Assembly (NCBI GenBank): GCA_965205255.1
Contig: OZ242051.1
Location: forward strand, 2,852,001-2,916,000
Origin: G965205255 sp965205255
GTDB taxonomy: Bacteria; Pseudomonadota; Gammaproteobacteria; Pseudomonadales; Endozoicomonadaceae
Direction of reading: 5' to 3'
DNA length: 64,000 bases
In this document: positions 16,638 to 26,770 of the stretch, piece by piece
Layout: each line of letters starts with the position of its first letter
Position numbering within the stretch: the first letter of the stretch is position 1
The notes under the pieces: generated by a model
The model's input: only the letters and a program-made list of their open reading frames with translations
Told to the model about the DNA's origin: nothing
Database searches by the model: none
Position numbers and translations under genes: made by a program

Positions 16638-17567
16638 AGCTTAATATTTCACAAGCGTGGTTCTGGTCATTTTGGTGGTGGGAAATTTATAACTCTTTTA
16701 TTAATTTCTCTTGCGTTAATGTTTGTTGACCACCACTTTACTTACTTATCTCAGCCACGCTCGTGGCTGTCTGTTGTCACCATACCTATTCAGTGGCTGG
16801 CTAATGCTCCATCGCAGATTCAAAACTTTATTTCCAAAAATATAATTTCTAGGTCAGAGCTGATTGAAGAAAATGAACGCATGAAAGCAAGCAATTTATT
16901 GTTGGAGCAACGTTTACAGAAGTTTTCTTCACTAATTGCACAAAATAAAAAACTTCGTGAAATGCTTAATTCGTCACAGATGATGAAAGAAAAAGTCACT
17001 ATTTCTAAAGTAATAGGTGTAGATCCTGATCCTCAAATCAAACAAATAATTATCAACAAAGGTTCGGGAGATGGTGCCTTTTCAGGGCAGGCTATTTTGG
17101 ATGCATATGGGGTTATGGGGCAAATTATAAGTACTAATTATGTGGCTAGTAGAGTATTATTAATTACAGACAGTAGTAGCCATATCCCTGTAGAAGTTAA
17201 CAGAACAGGCTATCGGGCCATTGCTTCCGGAAATTATCAAAAAGACGACTTGACTCTTTTAAATATACCGGAAACAGCCGACATTAAAGTCGGAGATTTA
17301 CTAGTCAGCTCTGGGTTGGGTGGTCGCTATCCCTCCGGTTATCCAGTAGCCAAAGTAACCGTTGTAAAGAAAAAACCAGGACAAGGGTTTGTTAACGTTT
17401 TTGCCAAACCCATGGCTCATACCAATAAAAGCGGGCTAGTGCTGATGATATTTCCCAGTGAACACTCTGGTGTTAGCGCTGTAAAACAAGCTAACAGCAT
17501 GCGATTTCAAAAAATTAAAAAAAAACCAACATCGCAAAATCAGACTTTAAAAAAGGAGCTCTCATGA
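16635..17567 (+). CDS. mreC: Rod-shape determining protein MreC
   Basis: 310 residues if translation begins at ATC 16635. Starting at the first ATG (16719) would give 282 residues and cut off the basic N-terminus and the membrane anchor (ITLLLISLALMF, about residues 19-30). The coiled coil (about 75-110, with EENERMKASNLLLEQRLQK) and the periplasmic beta domain (GQAILDAYGVMGQII; VGDLLVSSGLGGRYPSGYPV) match the family. MreC links MreB to the wall synthases. The stop overlaps the mreD start by four bases, so mreC and mreD are translationally coupled. The basic C-terminal tail is short. Confidence 0.93.
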   Translation: MSLIFHKRGSGHFGGGKFITLLLISLALMFVDHHFTYLSQPRSWLSVVTIPIQWLANAPSQIQNFISKNIISRSELIEENERMKASNLLLEQRLQKFSSLIAQNKKLREMLNSSQMMKEKVTISKVIGVDPDPQIKQIIINKGSGDGAFSGQAILDAYGVMGQIISTNYVASRVLLITDSSSHIPVEVNRTGYRAIASGNYQKDDLTLLNIPETADIKVGDLLVSSGLGGRYPSGYPVAKVTVVKKKPGQGFVNVFAKPMAHTNKSGLVLMIFPSEHSGVSAVKQANSMRFQKIKKKPTSQNQTLKKELS

Positions 17568-18049
17568 TAAAAAATGGTGCTTATGCCCGTTGCCTCATTT
17601 GGATCTCTCTTATTCCTGCATTTATTTTAGCGCTCGTTCCTCTTCCATCTGAAATTAGTTATGCCCGCCCTGCATGGTTGGCACTAAGTGTTTTATTTTG
17701 GCTTATTTATACACCCAATTTTGCAGGATTACTTACAGCCTGGTGTGCAGGACTGTTGTTAGATGTATTGACTGGCGTTTTGCTCGGTCAAAATGCACTG
17801 GCGATGTTAATAATGAGCATGGTAGCCAGTTGGTTTCATCGTCGTCTTGATCGTGCTTCCCGAGTCGAACAGTTACTTTATATCATACCTTTGATTTTAA
17901 TTTTCCAGCTTATCTATCTTTGGGTAGGTATTGCTCTAGGACAAATTAATCCAACTTTTTACTATTTACTACCCGTGGCTACAAGTGTCATTTTTTGGCC
18001 TGTTGTTGTTTTTTTTCTTGGAAAATTACGTTTCATTTATAATGTGTGA
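17564..18049 (+). CDS. mreD: Rod-shape determining protein MreD
   Basis: 161 residues with about five to six membrane segments and the family segment LTAWCAGLLLDVLTGVLLGQ. An integral inner-membrane partner of MreC. It overlaps mreC by 4 bases and maf by 8 bases, the tight packing expected of mreBCD. Confidence 0.94.
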   Translation: MIKNGAYARCLIWISLIPAFILALVPLPSEISYARPAWLALSVLFWLIYTPNFAGLLTAWCAGLLLDVLTGVLLGQNALAMLIMSMVASWFHRRLDRASRVEQLLYIIPLILIFQLIYLWVGIALGQINPTFYYLLPVATSVIFWPVVVFFLGKLRFIYNV

Positions 18050-18641
18050 CAATATTGATTTTTATTTGGCTTCATCTTCTCCAAGACGCAAAGACCTGCT
18101 TCAACAAATTGGTACACGCTTTGATATCATAAAACCAGAGATAGATGAAACACCAAATATTAATGAGCTTCCGAAAGACTACGTTACAAGAATAGCCAAA
18201 CTAAAGGCATTAACTGGCTGGCAAATGCTGAAAGAAAAATATCTTACTAAAAAGCCTGTATTAGCTGCAGATACCACCGTTATATTTAAAAATACCATTC
18301 TTGGTAAGCCAAAAGACAAGAGCCACGCAATGGCTATGCTGGAAATGTTAAGCAATAATTCTCACCAAGTAATGACATCTGTTGCGATAATTTTTGGCGA
18401 AAAATATCATCAGTCGCTTTGTTCCAGCATTGTTGAGTTTTGTGCTATTGATCCCCAACTTGCTGAAAAATACTGGTATACAGGGGAGGCAAAAGATAAA
18501 GCAGGGGCTTATGCCATTCAAGGTTTGGGGGCGATTTTTGTAAAAAAAATAACCGGCAGTTACAGTGCTATAGTAGGCTTACCGTTATGGGAAACCAAAG
18601 AGCTGTTTGACCAGTTTAAAATTAAATACTGGAAAGAATAA
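18042..18641 (+). CDS. Maf/YhdE family nucleotide pyrophosphatase
   Basis: 199 residues from the ATG at 18042, which overlaps the end of mreD; longer in-frame starts would only translate mreD DNA. The motif LASSSPRRKDLLQQIG opens the protein, with the catalytic AADTTVIF (Asp ~81) and AGAYAIQGLGAIFV further on. Maf proteins hydrolyse dTTP, UTP or modified pyrimidine triphosphates and help control division. The YhdE subtype is expected from its place between mreD and rng. Confidence 0.92.
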   Translation: MCDNIDFYLASSSPRRKDLLQQIGTRFDIIKPEIDETPNINELPKDYVTRIAKLKALTGWQMLKEKYLTKKPVLAADTTVIFKNTILGKPKDKSHAMAMLEMLSNNSHQVMTSVAIIFGEKYHQSLCSSIVEFCAIDPQLAEKYWYTGEAKDKAGAYAIQGLGAIFVKKITGSYSAIVGLPLWETKELFDQFKIKYWKE

Positions 18642-18698
18642 AAGGTTTCCTTAAAGTTTAATGATTTAGCCTGAAAACCAGTAAAACAGGGAGAAACA

Positions 18699-20156
18699 AT
18701 GAGTGAAGAAATATTGGTCAATGTAACACCTATGGAATCGCGTGTTGTGCTGGTTGAAAATGGTATTTTGCAGGAAGTCTATATTGAACGTGCTCATAAG
18801 TGTGGACTGGTAGGTAATATCTACAAAGGTCGTGTTCTCAAGGTTATGCCTGGTATGCAGGCGGCGTTTATTGATATAGGGCTTGAACGTGCCGCTTTTA
18901 TTCATGCTAATGAAATTATCAAAAATAAAAAAGATAAAGAACTTAGCATTTCTGCATTGCTGCATGAAGGTCAACCCCTCATTGTCCAAGTTACCAAAGA
19001 TCCGATAGGCACTAAAGGTGCTCGTCTAACAACGCACATTTCAATTCCTGCCAGATATTTAGTTTTTATGCCCGGTAATGATCATATTGGAATTTCTTTG
19101 CGGATAGAAGACGAGAAAGAGCGGGAGAGGCTTCGCATGCTCATAGAGTCTATTGCTGAGCAGGAGAATATTTGTGGTAAAGGTGGTTTCATTTTAAGAA
19201 CAGCGGCTGACTCAGTTAGTGAGCAGGCACTTAATGCTGATGTTAACTTTTTGATACGCATGTGGAAAACTATTGATGATCAACTCAAAGATTGTAAAGC
19301 CCCTTTTTGCGTTTATGAAGACCTGCCACTTTCACTTCGTACTATACGGGATATATCTTCAATAGAAACTGACAAAATATTGATAGATTGTCATGAAACA
19401 TTTACTAAAGCATATAAGTTTGTACGCAAGCTTGTACCCCATTTGATCGAAAAGGTAGAAATGTATAATGGCAGAAGACCGTTATTTGATATTTATTCGA
19501 TAGAGGATGAAATCAATCGCGCATTGCAACGCAAAGTTAAGTTAAAGTCTGGAGGTTATCTCATTATTGATCAGACCGAAGCGATGACAACTATTGATGT
19601 TAACACGGGTGCATTTATCGGGTACAGAAACCTTGAAGAGACAATTTTTAAAACAAATATGGAAGCTACTTCGGCCATTGCACGACAATTACGATTGAGA
19701 AATCTAGGGGGGATAATTATTCTCGATCTTATCGACATGGCAGATCCTGAACACCAGAGACAAGTATTGAGAAATCTGGAAAAAGGTCTTGAAAACGATC
19801 ATGCCAAAACAAAGGTTGGCGGTGTTTCTGGATTAGGGTTGGTGGAAATGACGCGTAAACGTACGCGGGAGTCTCTTGAAAACATTCTTTGTGAGCCTTG
19901 TATTACCTGTTCAGGTCGTGGATCACTGAAAACTGCTGAAACTATCTGTTATGAAATTTTCAGAGAAATTATCCGAGAATCTCGTACATACGATAATGAT
20001 ACTTATATGGTGTTGGCTGCAGAATCAGTCTTAGACCGATTACTGGAAGAAGAGTCAGCAAATGTGGCAGAGCTGGAAACCCTGACTAATAAAACCATTC
20101 GTTTTCAAGTAGAGTCACGGTATTCTCAGGAACAATTTGATGTTGTGCTTGTCTAG
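18699..20156 (+). CDS. rng: Ribonuclease G
   Basis: 485 residues, the length of RNase G rather than the much longer RNase E. The N-terminal S1 domain (YKGRVLKVMPGMQAAFIDIG) is followed by the catalytic core with TTIDVNTGAFIG and IILDLIDMAD, which carry the two Mg-binding aspartates, and the zinc-link region CEPCITCSGRG. It matures 16S rRNA 5' ends and cuts some mRNAs. It keeps the E. coli order maf-rng-yhdP; a GGGAG ribosome site precedes the ATG. Confidence 0.95.
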   Translation: MSEEILVNVTPMESRVVLVENGILQEVYIERAHKCGLVGNIYKGRVLKVMPGMQAAFIDIGLERAAFIHANEIIKNKKDKELSISALLHEGQPLIVQVTKDPIGTKGARLTTHISIPARYLVFMPGNDHIGISLRIEDEKERERLRMLIESIAEQENICGKGGFILRTAADSVSEQALNADVNFLIRMWKTIDDQLKDCKAPFCVYEDLPLSLRTIRDISSIETDKILIDCHETFTKAYKFVRKLVPHLIEKVEMYNGRRPLFDIYSIEDEINRALQRKVKLKSGGYLIIDQTEAMTTIDVNTGAFIGYRNLEETIFKTNMEATSAIARQLRLRNLGGIIILDLIDMADPEHQRQVLRNLEKGLENDHAKTKVGGVSGLGLVEMTRKRTRESLENILCEPCITCSGRGSLKTAETICYEIFREIIRESRTYDNDTYMVLAAESVLDRLLEEESANVAELETLTNKTIRFQVESRYSQEQFDVVLV

Positions 20157-20275
20157 TTAGGTTACTATCAATTATAAAGTTCGCTAACTAACAATATACG
20201 TTATATTGATTTACAGGATTGTACTTAATATTGGTTAAAATATTCAGAGTATAATCAAAAAACTGTTAAAACAAC

Positions 20276-23200
20276 ATGTATGGATGTCCTGTTTTTATGA
20301 AGAAAGTAGCTGTCAGGCTTTTTCGTGGCTTAAGAAAAACCATTGCCTGGTTGTTTATTCTTCTGCTTTTAATTCATGCCTGCATTTCATTGTTATTTTC
20401 TCATTTGAACTATTTTCGCCAGAAAACTGAGGATGCTCTTACTCATCTGCTTGGTAGCCAAGTTTACATACAAAAGATAGATGCCTCATTATTCTTTATA
20501 AATCCAACGATTAAATTGCATCAATTTAGCCTGATAAACAATGATGGAAAAAGGACTCAAACTATAGAAAATATCCGTTTTTCCTTAAGTCTTATAGATT
20601 CATTAAGAGATCATCAGTTAGTTATAAAGTCTGTTTCTTTAGACAATGCAAACATTCATTTAACTAATAATAGTGGTAAGTGGTCTCTTTTGGGTATACC
20701 AACAAGTAACAACAAAGTAGGTGATACAAAATCACAGGCAATGAAATTATTATCTCATATTCAGAAGATAAAATTTTCAACAGTAAATCTTTCTGTTTAT
20801 GATAGTGCGCATCAAACCATAAACATTGTAAATATAAAATCATTGAGAGGCAGAAATAGCTCCAATAAATTTTTATTAAAAGGTTTGTTGGTACTAAACC
20901 ACTCACCTGTGAAGGTGGTGTCAACTATTGACATATCACCTGTTGGCAATAAACCAAACGGTTTTTCAACTTATGTTACAACAGAGCTTATGGATCTGAA
21001 ACCTTGGGTTGGGTTGTTGTCATCAAAAGATTTGCCGACTTTTAAAATAGAGCAACTACCTGTAAAAGCCAAGTTATGGTTAAAGTGGAAACCTGATCAA
21101 TGGTATTTGACGGGTAATATTTATACGCCAAACTCCCAGCTGTACGTCAATAACTCTTTGTTTTCCATTGAGGATCTTACAGGAAAGTTTTCTGTGACAG
21201 GTAAGAGGTTGCAACCGCTATCTGGAAGCATACAAACCTCTGAATTTCGTTTGAACAACGCACAATTTAAAGCCTCAACGCTTACAGCTGATTATAAGAG
21301 CATCTCTAATCATAGCTATATCTCTCTGAAAGCACCTACACTGGACATAAACAGCCTTAAAAAAGTGGCTACAAACAGTAGCTTGCTCTCTGCTAATTTG
21401 AAAAAAATCATCAAAGATCTTGATCCTGAGGGCCAGCTTAACAATACTATTGTTACTCTGTATCCAGATAAAAAACCACTTGATTTTTCTGTCACCTCCA
21501 CTTTCAGCAAGCTATCACTAAATGAGTGGAATGGTGTACCGTCCATTACAAATATTAGTGGCCAGATGTTTGTTACACCAAAGCATAGTGTATTTGATAT
21601 TGACAGTGAAAATTCCACTGTAGGTTTAACGGATCTTTTTAACCATCCGTGGATATTTAATAAAATAAAAGGGCGTTTTTATCTTACTCAGACCAATAGC
21701 AAATATTCTTTGCTGGCTAATCATATCGAAACTTCTCAACGTTATGAAAATAACCAAGAAACGTCAGCTCAAACCTTTTTAAAGCTCGATATTCCACATA
21801 ATCCTGATGAACTGGACCATATAACCCTTGATGTTAAAGTTGATCAGATGTCTGCCCTAAAAACACAAGACTATATTCCTTATAAAATATTATCTGATGG
21901 TCTTGGTGAGTGGCTCAGAGACAGTGTCCCTGAAGGTAAAATAACAAATACTGAGTTTTCGATGAAAGGCCCCTTAAATTCAAAAGGTACTGATCAGTTG
22001 AAATGGAATTTAAATTTACATATAAACGATGGTTTATTACATTACAGTTCTGCTTGGCCAGATGTGTCTCATCTCAATACCATTATTCATATCAATCAAG
22101 ATGGACTGGCAGCCCATCATGCTAGTGGTAAAATGGGACAAAGCACATTAAATAATTTTGATGTTGCTGTTAAAAACTTCCGTAACCCTATTCTTCAAGT
22201 GCAGGCTGAGGCTTTATTAAACGGTAAAGGTGTTGAAGATTTGTTACAAAAAACGCCGATTAATCAACAATTAGGTAAAGCACCAGAACGCTGGCATATT
22301 ACCGGTAACTATTCGACTCAACTGAGCTTAAGCCTACCCATTAATGAAGATAAAGCTAAACCAGAGATCACTGTAAAGACTAAAACCAGCAATGGCAGTT
22401 TTGCCATTCCCAATCAAAAAATACAGCTTGATAAACTTGTCGGTGATATTTCATACTCCAGCAGTAACGGGCTTAATTCGCAACAGCTCTCATCTTCTTT
22501 TTTAGGTAGTCCAGCCATTCTTAAAATTAATAGCCAGACATTGGCGGATAACAAAAAAATTACAAATATTTATCTCAATAGTCAAACTCAAGTGAGCCAG
22601 TTTAACGCATTTACACCAAAATATTTACAATCGATGGTAGCGGGAAATATAAAATACCGAGTTCATATTGGTATTCCAGAATCAGGAAAATACTTTGTTC
22701 AGTTTAACAGTGATCTGAAAGGTACAGATATAAGTCTTCCCGGAGTATATAAAAAGTCGGCGGACACAAAAATGCCATTCAGGTTATTACTTACTTCGGA
22801 AAATATTGGAAGTACGGTCATTTATACGCATTATGGTAATCTGTTAAATGGCGTATTCGGAATTAAAAAAGGTCAGCTTACTAGCGGAAATCTTACCCTA
22901 AATCCCACATCTCAATTACCGTTAACATTACCTGATAATAGTTTTATTATTTCTGGGAGTTTACCTGTAGTTCACTTGGATAAGTGGATAAACTGGCGTC
23001 AGAAAAATATTGGGGCATCTGATAATTCTATATTTGGGCAACTTAATGTTTTAGCCAAGGATATTAAAATAGATCAGCTGTTTTATAAAAGACAAGACTT
23101 AAGAAATGTCGTTATCAGCGGTCATACTGATAAGAAAGATACTGCCGTTAAATTCACCTCTGATAAAGTAACAGGCCTTATCACCATAGCACCACACAAA

Positions 23201-24175
23201 CCTTATGTAATTAATTTGGACACACTAAGACTGCCTCAAAAGTTGACGCAATTATTTGCTGGCAAAAATAAGGCAGAAAATATACCGTTAGAGGGTATTG
23301 ATATAAACCAAATTCCGGATATGCAGGTTTTCATTAAACAGCTTTTTTTTGATAAAAAGCAATTAGGGCACGCCACATTTGCTATAAAACACATGACTGA
23401 TGCGGTTGAAATGCAAGACATTGATGTGGATTTAGGTGGCGTAACAGTCAAAGGTACGGCGCATTGGGATAAATCAGCACACCATTCTAAAACTCAATTT
23501 ACAGGTACATTATCAACACAAGATTTAGAGCAGGCATTGAAAAACTGGGGTATAACCAACAACAGATTTACGAGCAACAAGGCTGATGTTAATGTTGATT
23601 TATCATGGCTTGGAAGTCCGATGAATTTTGATTTAATGAATTTGAAAGGTACAGCAGATTTTACATTCAGAAGTGGTCTTATAAAAACTGACAAAAGCTC
23701 AAGTTCGTTGAAGCTTCTTGGTTTATTTAATATTGATGCCATCACACGAAGACTTAAATTTGATTTTTCAGATTTATTTGAATCAGGCATTTCTTTTGAT
23801 AAAATTTTTGGTCGCATTAGGGTTGATCATGGATTAGTTGATATATATAAACCCTTAACTATTGATGGACCATCATCTAACTTTATTTTGGAAGGCGTAA
23901 TAAATATTCCTGAACAAAAGGTGGATGCCAGCATTATAGCTGTATTACCGGTTACACAGAACCTGCCTCTTCTTGGGTTATTGTTTGGTCAGCCCGTTCT
24001 TGCCGGCGCTGTTTTTCTGTTTGATAAACTGGTAGGAAAAACGCTAACGAAATTTAGCAGTGTACGTTATGATATTGAGGGGTCGCTTTCTGATCCAGTG
24101 ATTACCATGGATAAATTATTTGCAAATAAATTTAAAAAACATTCTGGACATCACACAAAAAATGATAATAAATAA
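20276..24175 (+). CDS. yhdP: YhdP family AsmA-like inter-membrane phospholipid transport protein
   Basis: 1299 residues. One N-terminal membrane anchor (about residues 25-43) is followed by a very long beta-rich periplasmic region of the bridge-like AsmA/TamB type, ending in the conserved DUF3971/AsmA-like part (LLGLFNIDAITRRLKFDFSD; FILEGVINIPEQKVDASI). In E. coli YhdP works with TamB and YdbH to move phospholipids to the outer membrane. A second ATG (20297) eight codons in may be the real start; neither has a strong ribosome site. tldD, the usual next gene, is missing here. Confidence 0.92.
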   Translation: MYGCPVFMKKVAVRLFRGLRKTIAWLFILLLLIHACISLLFSHLNYFRQKTEDALTHLLGSQVYIQKIDASLFFINPTIKLHQFSLINNDGKRTQTIENIRFSLSLIDSLRDHQLVIKSVSLDNANIHLTNNSGKWSLLGIPTSNNKVGDTKSQAMKLLSHIQKIKFSTVNLSVYDSAHQTINIVNIKSLRGRNSSNKFLLKGLLVLNHSPVKVVSTIDISPVGNKPNGFSTYVTTELMDLKPWVGLLSSKDLPTFKIEQLPVKAKLWLKWKPDQWYLTGNIYTPNSQLYVNNSLFSIEDLTGKFSVTGKRLQPLSGSIQTSEFRLNNAQFKASTLTADYKSISNHSYISLKAPTLDINSLKKVATNSSLLSANLKKIIKDLDPEGQLNNTIVTLYPDKKPLDFSVTSTFSKLSLNEWNGVPSITNISGQMFVTPKHSVFDIDSENSTVGLTDLFNHPWIFNKIKGRFYLTQTNSKYSLLANHIETSQRYENNQETSAQTFLKLDIPHNPDELDHITLDVKVDQMSALKTQDYIPYKILSDGLGEWLRDSVPEGKITNTEFSMKGPLNSKGTDQLKWNLNLHINDGLLHYSSAWPDVSHLNTIIHINQDGLAAHHASGKMGQSTLNNFDVAVKNFRNPILQVQAEALLNGKGVEDLLQKTPINQQLGKAPERWHITGNYSTQLSLSLPINEDKAKPEITVKTKTSNGSFAIPNQKIQLDKLVGDISYSSSNGLNSQQLSSSFLGSPAILKINSQTLADNKKITNIYLNSQTQVSQFNAFTPKYLQSMVAGNIKYRVHIGIPESGKYFVQFNSDLKGTDISLPGVYKKSADTKMPFRLLLTSENIGSTVIYTHYGNLLNGVFGIKKGQLTSGNLTLNPTSQLPLTLPDNSFIISGSLPVVHLDKWINWRQKNIGASDNSIFGQLNVLAKDIKIDQLFYKRQDLRNVVISGHTDKKDTAVKFTSDKVTGLITIAPHKPYVINLDTLRLPQKLTQLFAGKNKAENIPLEGIDINQIPDMQVFIKQLFFDKKQLGHATFAIKHMTDAVEMQDIDVDLGGVTVKGTAHWDKSAHHSKTQFTGTLSTQDLEQALKNWGITNNRFTSNKADVNVDLSWLGSPMNFDLMNLKGTADFTFRSGLIKTDKSSSSLKLLGLFNIDAITRRLKFDFSDLFESGISFDKIFGRIRVDHGLVDIYKPLTIDGPSSNFILEGVINIPEQKVDASIIAVLPVTQNLPLLGLLFGQPVLAGAVFLFDKLVGKTLTKFSSVRYDIEGSLSDPVITMDKLFANKFKKHSGHHTKNDNK

Positions 24176-24570
24176 ACTTGGATGATACCTAGATAAAAAA
24201 TACCGTTCTGGTTTAATGAAATCCGCAATCGGTCAAACTGGTAGATTTGTAATAATCCCACAATGAAGTTTTAGGTGGTCTTCAAATTATACAAAGCGAT
24301 GGTAATGTTTGCTGTAAGCATTTGCAGTAATATAAGCGATAATGGTTATAGTCTTTAACAGGTATTTGTCGATTAAGTAATGTTTTTTTCAAATATCGGT
24401 TCATTCTCTTATATGTCGTATATTTTTTCTTGATTTTGAGCAAAATCAGGGTAACATATTTTTAAATATATCAGTGAGTTATAAATATTCGTTTTCTCTT
24501 TAAATTATTTTGTGTTATGTACAGAGGAATATAGAAGCATTTCAAGGTTAGACTAGGGATACCATTTTTC
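24176..24570. other. Gap upstream of minC
   Basis: 395 AT-rich bases between yhdP and minC with no credible gene or repeat. The minC promoter is presumably here, but no convincing hexamer pair was found. Confidence 0.5.
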
Positions 24571-25374
24571 ATGGAAATTACACTAAAAAAATATTCTAAC
24601 ATCAGACCTCTGAAAATAAAGGGAAGCATGTTTTCATTGATTTCTCTTGAGCTAAACGATACAACTGAAGGTGTGCTTCGCTTTCAACTTAAAGCATTAT
24701 ATGAACGCATGCCGGCTTTATTTAAAAATACACCTGTAGTATTAAATCTGAATCATCTTTCTAAGGGCTCACGCACTCAGTTTTCAATGGTAAAACAGCT
24801 GTTTCTTACTTTTAATATTCATGTCATTGCAGTCAGGGGTGGAACTGCATCTCAGCAGAAAGATGCTATCAAGGCAGGACTGCCGGTTTTTCATGATAAT
24901 ACTAAGCTTACAAAGAACGATGTTGAAACAAAAAATTGGACTGAAATATTCCTTCCAACAAAAAAATCTATAAATTTATACAGTGAGGAACACGTCACTG
25001 GCTCAATTAAAAAAAATTCATTACTGCCATGCCATGAGGAAAAAAAAACACCTGTATTATATGTGAATCATCCGGTAAGGTCTGGTCAACAAGTCTATCA
25101 TACTGGTGATATTGTTATTACTTCCCCAGTGAATACCGGTGCAGAAATTTTGGCAGGTGGCAACATTCATGTTTACAGTGCACTGAGAGGCCGAGCCCTA
25201 GCAGGTATTGATGGTGATTTAAGTGCCCGTATTTTTTGCTGTCGGTTTGAGGCAGAATTACTCTCCATTGGAGGACACTTTAAACCTATTACTTCAAAGA
25301 TAAATAAGTATTGGAAAAAAGCTGTACAGATATATCTTAAAGATCAGCTTTTTCAATTTGAACAATTGATTTAG
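24571..25374 (+). CDS. minC: Septum-site inhibitor MinC
   Basis: 267 residues. The N-terminal FtsZ-inhibiting domain (residues ~1-110) is less conserved. The C-terminal right-handed beta-helix that binds MinD is clear: VRSGQQVYHTGDIVI, GAEILAGGNIHVYSALRGRALAG and IFCCRFEAELLSIGG. It prevents Z-rings at the poles. It is first in minCDE, 69 bases before minD. Confidence 0.94.
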   Translation: MEITLKKYSNIRPLKIKGSMFSLISLELNDTTEGVLRFQLKALYERMPALFKNTPVVLNLNHLSKGSRTQFSMVKQLFLTFNIHVIAVRGGTASQQKDAIKAGLPVFHDNTKLTKNDVETKNWTEIFLPTKKSINLYSEEHVTGSIKKNSLLPCHEEKKTPVLYVNHPVRSGQQVYHTGDIVITSPVNTGAEILAGGNIHVYSALRGRALAGIDGDLSARIFCCRFEAELLSIGGHFKPITSKINKYWKKAVQIYLKDQLFQFEQLI

Positions 25375-25443
25375 TTTACTCTCAGTTTGTAAACTAACAA
25401 ATCAGCACAGCTATAGTTGAAATAAATCAGGGAGAAAAAAATA

Positions 25444-26259
25444 TTGTCTAAGGTAATTGTCGTGACTTCAGGAAAAGGGGGTGTAGGAAAAACGACAACC
25501 TCTGCCTCATTTGGTGTAGGGCTTGCGCAAAGAGGATATAAAACAGTTGTTATTGATTTTGATATAGGTTTGCGCAACCTGGATCTTATTATGGGATGTG
25601 AGCGTCGTGTTGTATACGATTTTATAAATATAATTAATCAGGAAGCCTCTCTTAATCAGGCATTAATAAAAGATAAGCGTGTAGATAATCTGTATATTTT
25701 ACCAGCTTCACAAACACGCGATAAGGATGCACTTACACAAGACAGGGTATGTGCAGTGCTTAATGACCTTAAACAGGTCTTTGATTATATTATCTGTGAT
25801 TCTCCTGCTGGCATTGAGCATGGTGCAGTAATGGCACTTTATAACGCTGATGAAGCCATCATTACTGTTAATCCGGAGGTTTCTTCTGTCAGAGACTCTG
25901 ATAGAATTTTGGGAATACTGCAAAGTAAATCTGCTCATGCTAAAGAGAATGTGTCGCCTGTTAAAGAGCATTTAATAATTACCCGCTATACACCTGAAAG
26001 AGTAAATCGGGGTGAAATGTTAAATATTAAAGACATACGTGATATTCTGGCAATTAATCTGATAGGTGTCATTCCAGAAAGCAGGGATGTATTATCTGCG
26101 TCCAATCAGGGGTTGCCTGTAATTCATATGAAAGAGAGTGATGCTGGGCAAGCATATAATGACAGTGTAACCCGCTTTCTTGGAGAAGAACTGCCTCTTC
26201 GGTTTATCAAAGAACATAAAAAGGGTTTCTTTACTCGTTTACTTGGAAGTAAAGCATGA
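25444..26259 (+). CDS. minD: Septum-site ATPase MinD
   Basis: 271 residues, starting at TTG after GGGAGA. The deviant Walker A motif KGGVGKTTT lies at residues 10-18, and IDFDIGLRNLDLIMG and DSPAGIEHGA follow. The C-terminal amphipathic membrane helix (KKGFFTRLLG) is present. MinD recruits MinC to the membrane and oscillates with MinE. The minE start overlaps its stop by four bases. Confidence 0.97.
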   Translation: MSKVIVVTSGKGGVGKTTTSASFGVGLAQRGYKTVVIDFDIGLRNLDLIMGCERRVVYDFINIINQEASLNQALIKDKRVDNLYILPASQTRDKDALTQDRVCAVLNDLKQVFDYIICDSPAGIEHGAVMALYNADEAIITVNPEVSSVRDSDRILGILQSKSAHAKENVSPVKEHLIITRYTPERVNRGEMLNIKDIRDILAINLIGVIPESRDVLSASNQGLPVIHMKESDAGQAYNDSVTRFLGEELPLRFIKEHKKGFFTRLLGSKA

Positions 26260-26531
26260 AATTGATTAATTTTAAACGGGCAGGTAAAAGCAAAGGGTCA
26301 GCTAATATAGCCCGAGAGCGCTTGCAAATTATTGTTGCTCATGAACGTGCAAATTTAAGTAACCCAGGTTATCTTTCTGCCATGCAACAGGATATCATTG
26401 ACGTTGTACAAAAATACATAGAAATAAATACCCAAGATGTTTCCGTACAGTTAGGCTCAGATCTGGATATTTCAATACTTGAGCTCAATATAGTGTTACC
26501 CAGAAAAAATCAGCATTCATACTATTCCTGA
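26256..26531 (+). CDS. minE: Cell-division topological specificity factor MinE
   Basis: 91 residues. The anti-MinCD segment (SANIARERLQIIVAHERA, about 18-35) and the dimerisation half (ELNIVLP) are typical. It stimulates MinD ATPase and sets mid-cell division. Last gene of minCDE; rluA, the next gene in pseudomonads, is absent and an IS relic follows. Confidence 0.95.
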   Translation: MKLINFKRAGKSKGSANIARERLQIIVAHERANLSNPGYLSAMQQDIIDVVQKYIEINTQDVSVQLGSDLDISILELNIVLPRKNQHSYYS

Positions 26532-26770
26532 CTGTATTTGCAAACCCTGACTTTATTTACAAACAACATCAGCCAATAAATATTGACTTTAAGTGATGCG
26601 TTTATTGGCCTGTTCACCAGTAAATATACCGGTAAAATGTTGATGAAACTGGCTGAATAATTTTACTTTCAGAAATAGTTTTGAAGAAAACTGTGAGTTG
26701 TAGGTGGTTATGTGTCACAGATGATGCACTGCTTGAGGAGGGGGAAATTATGAAAGTTTTATTTGTACTT

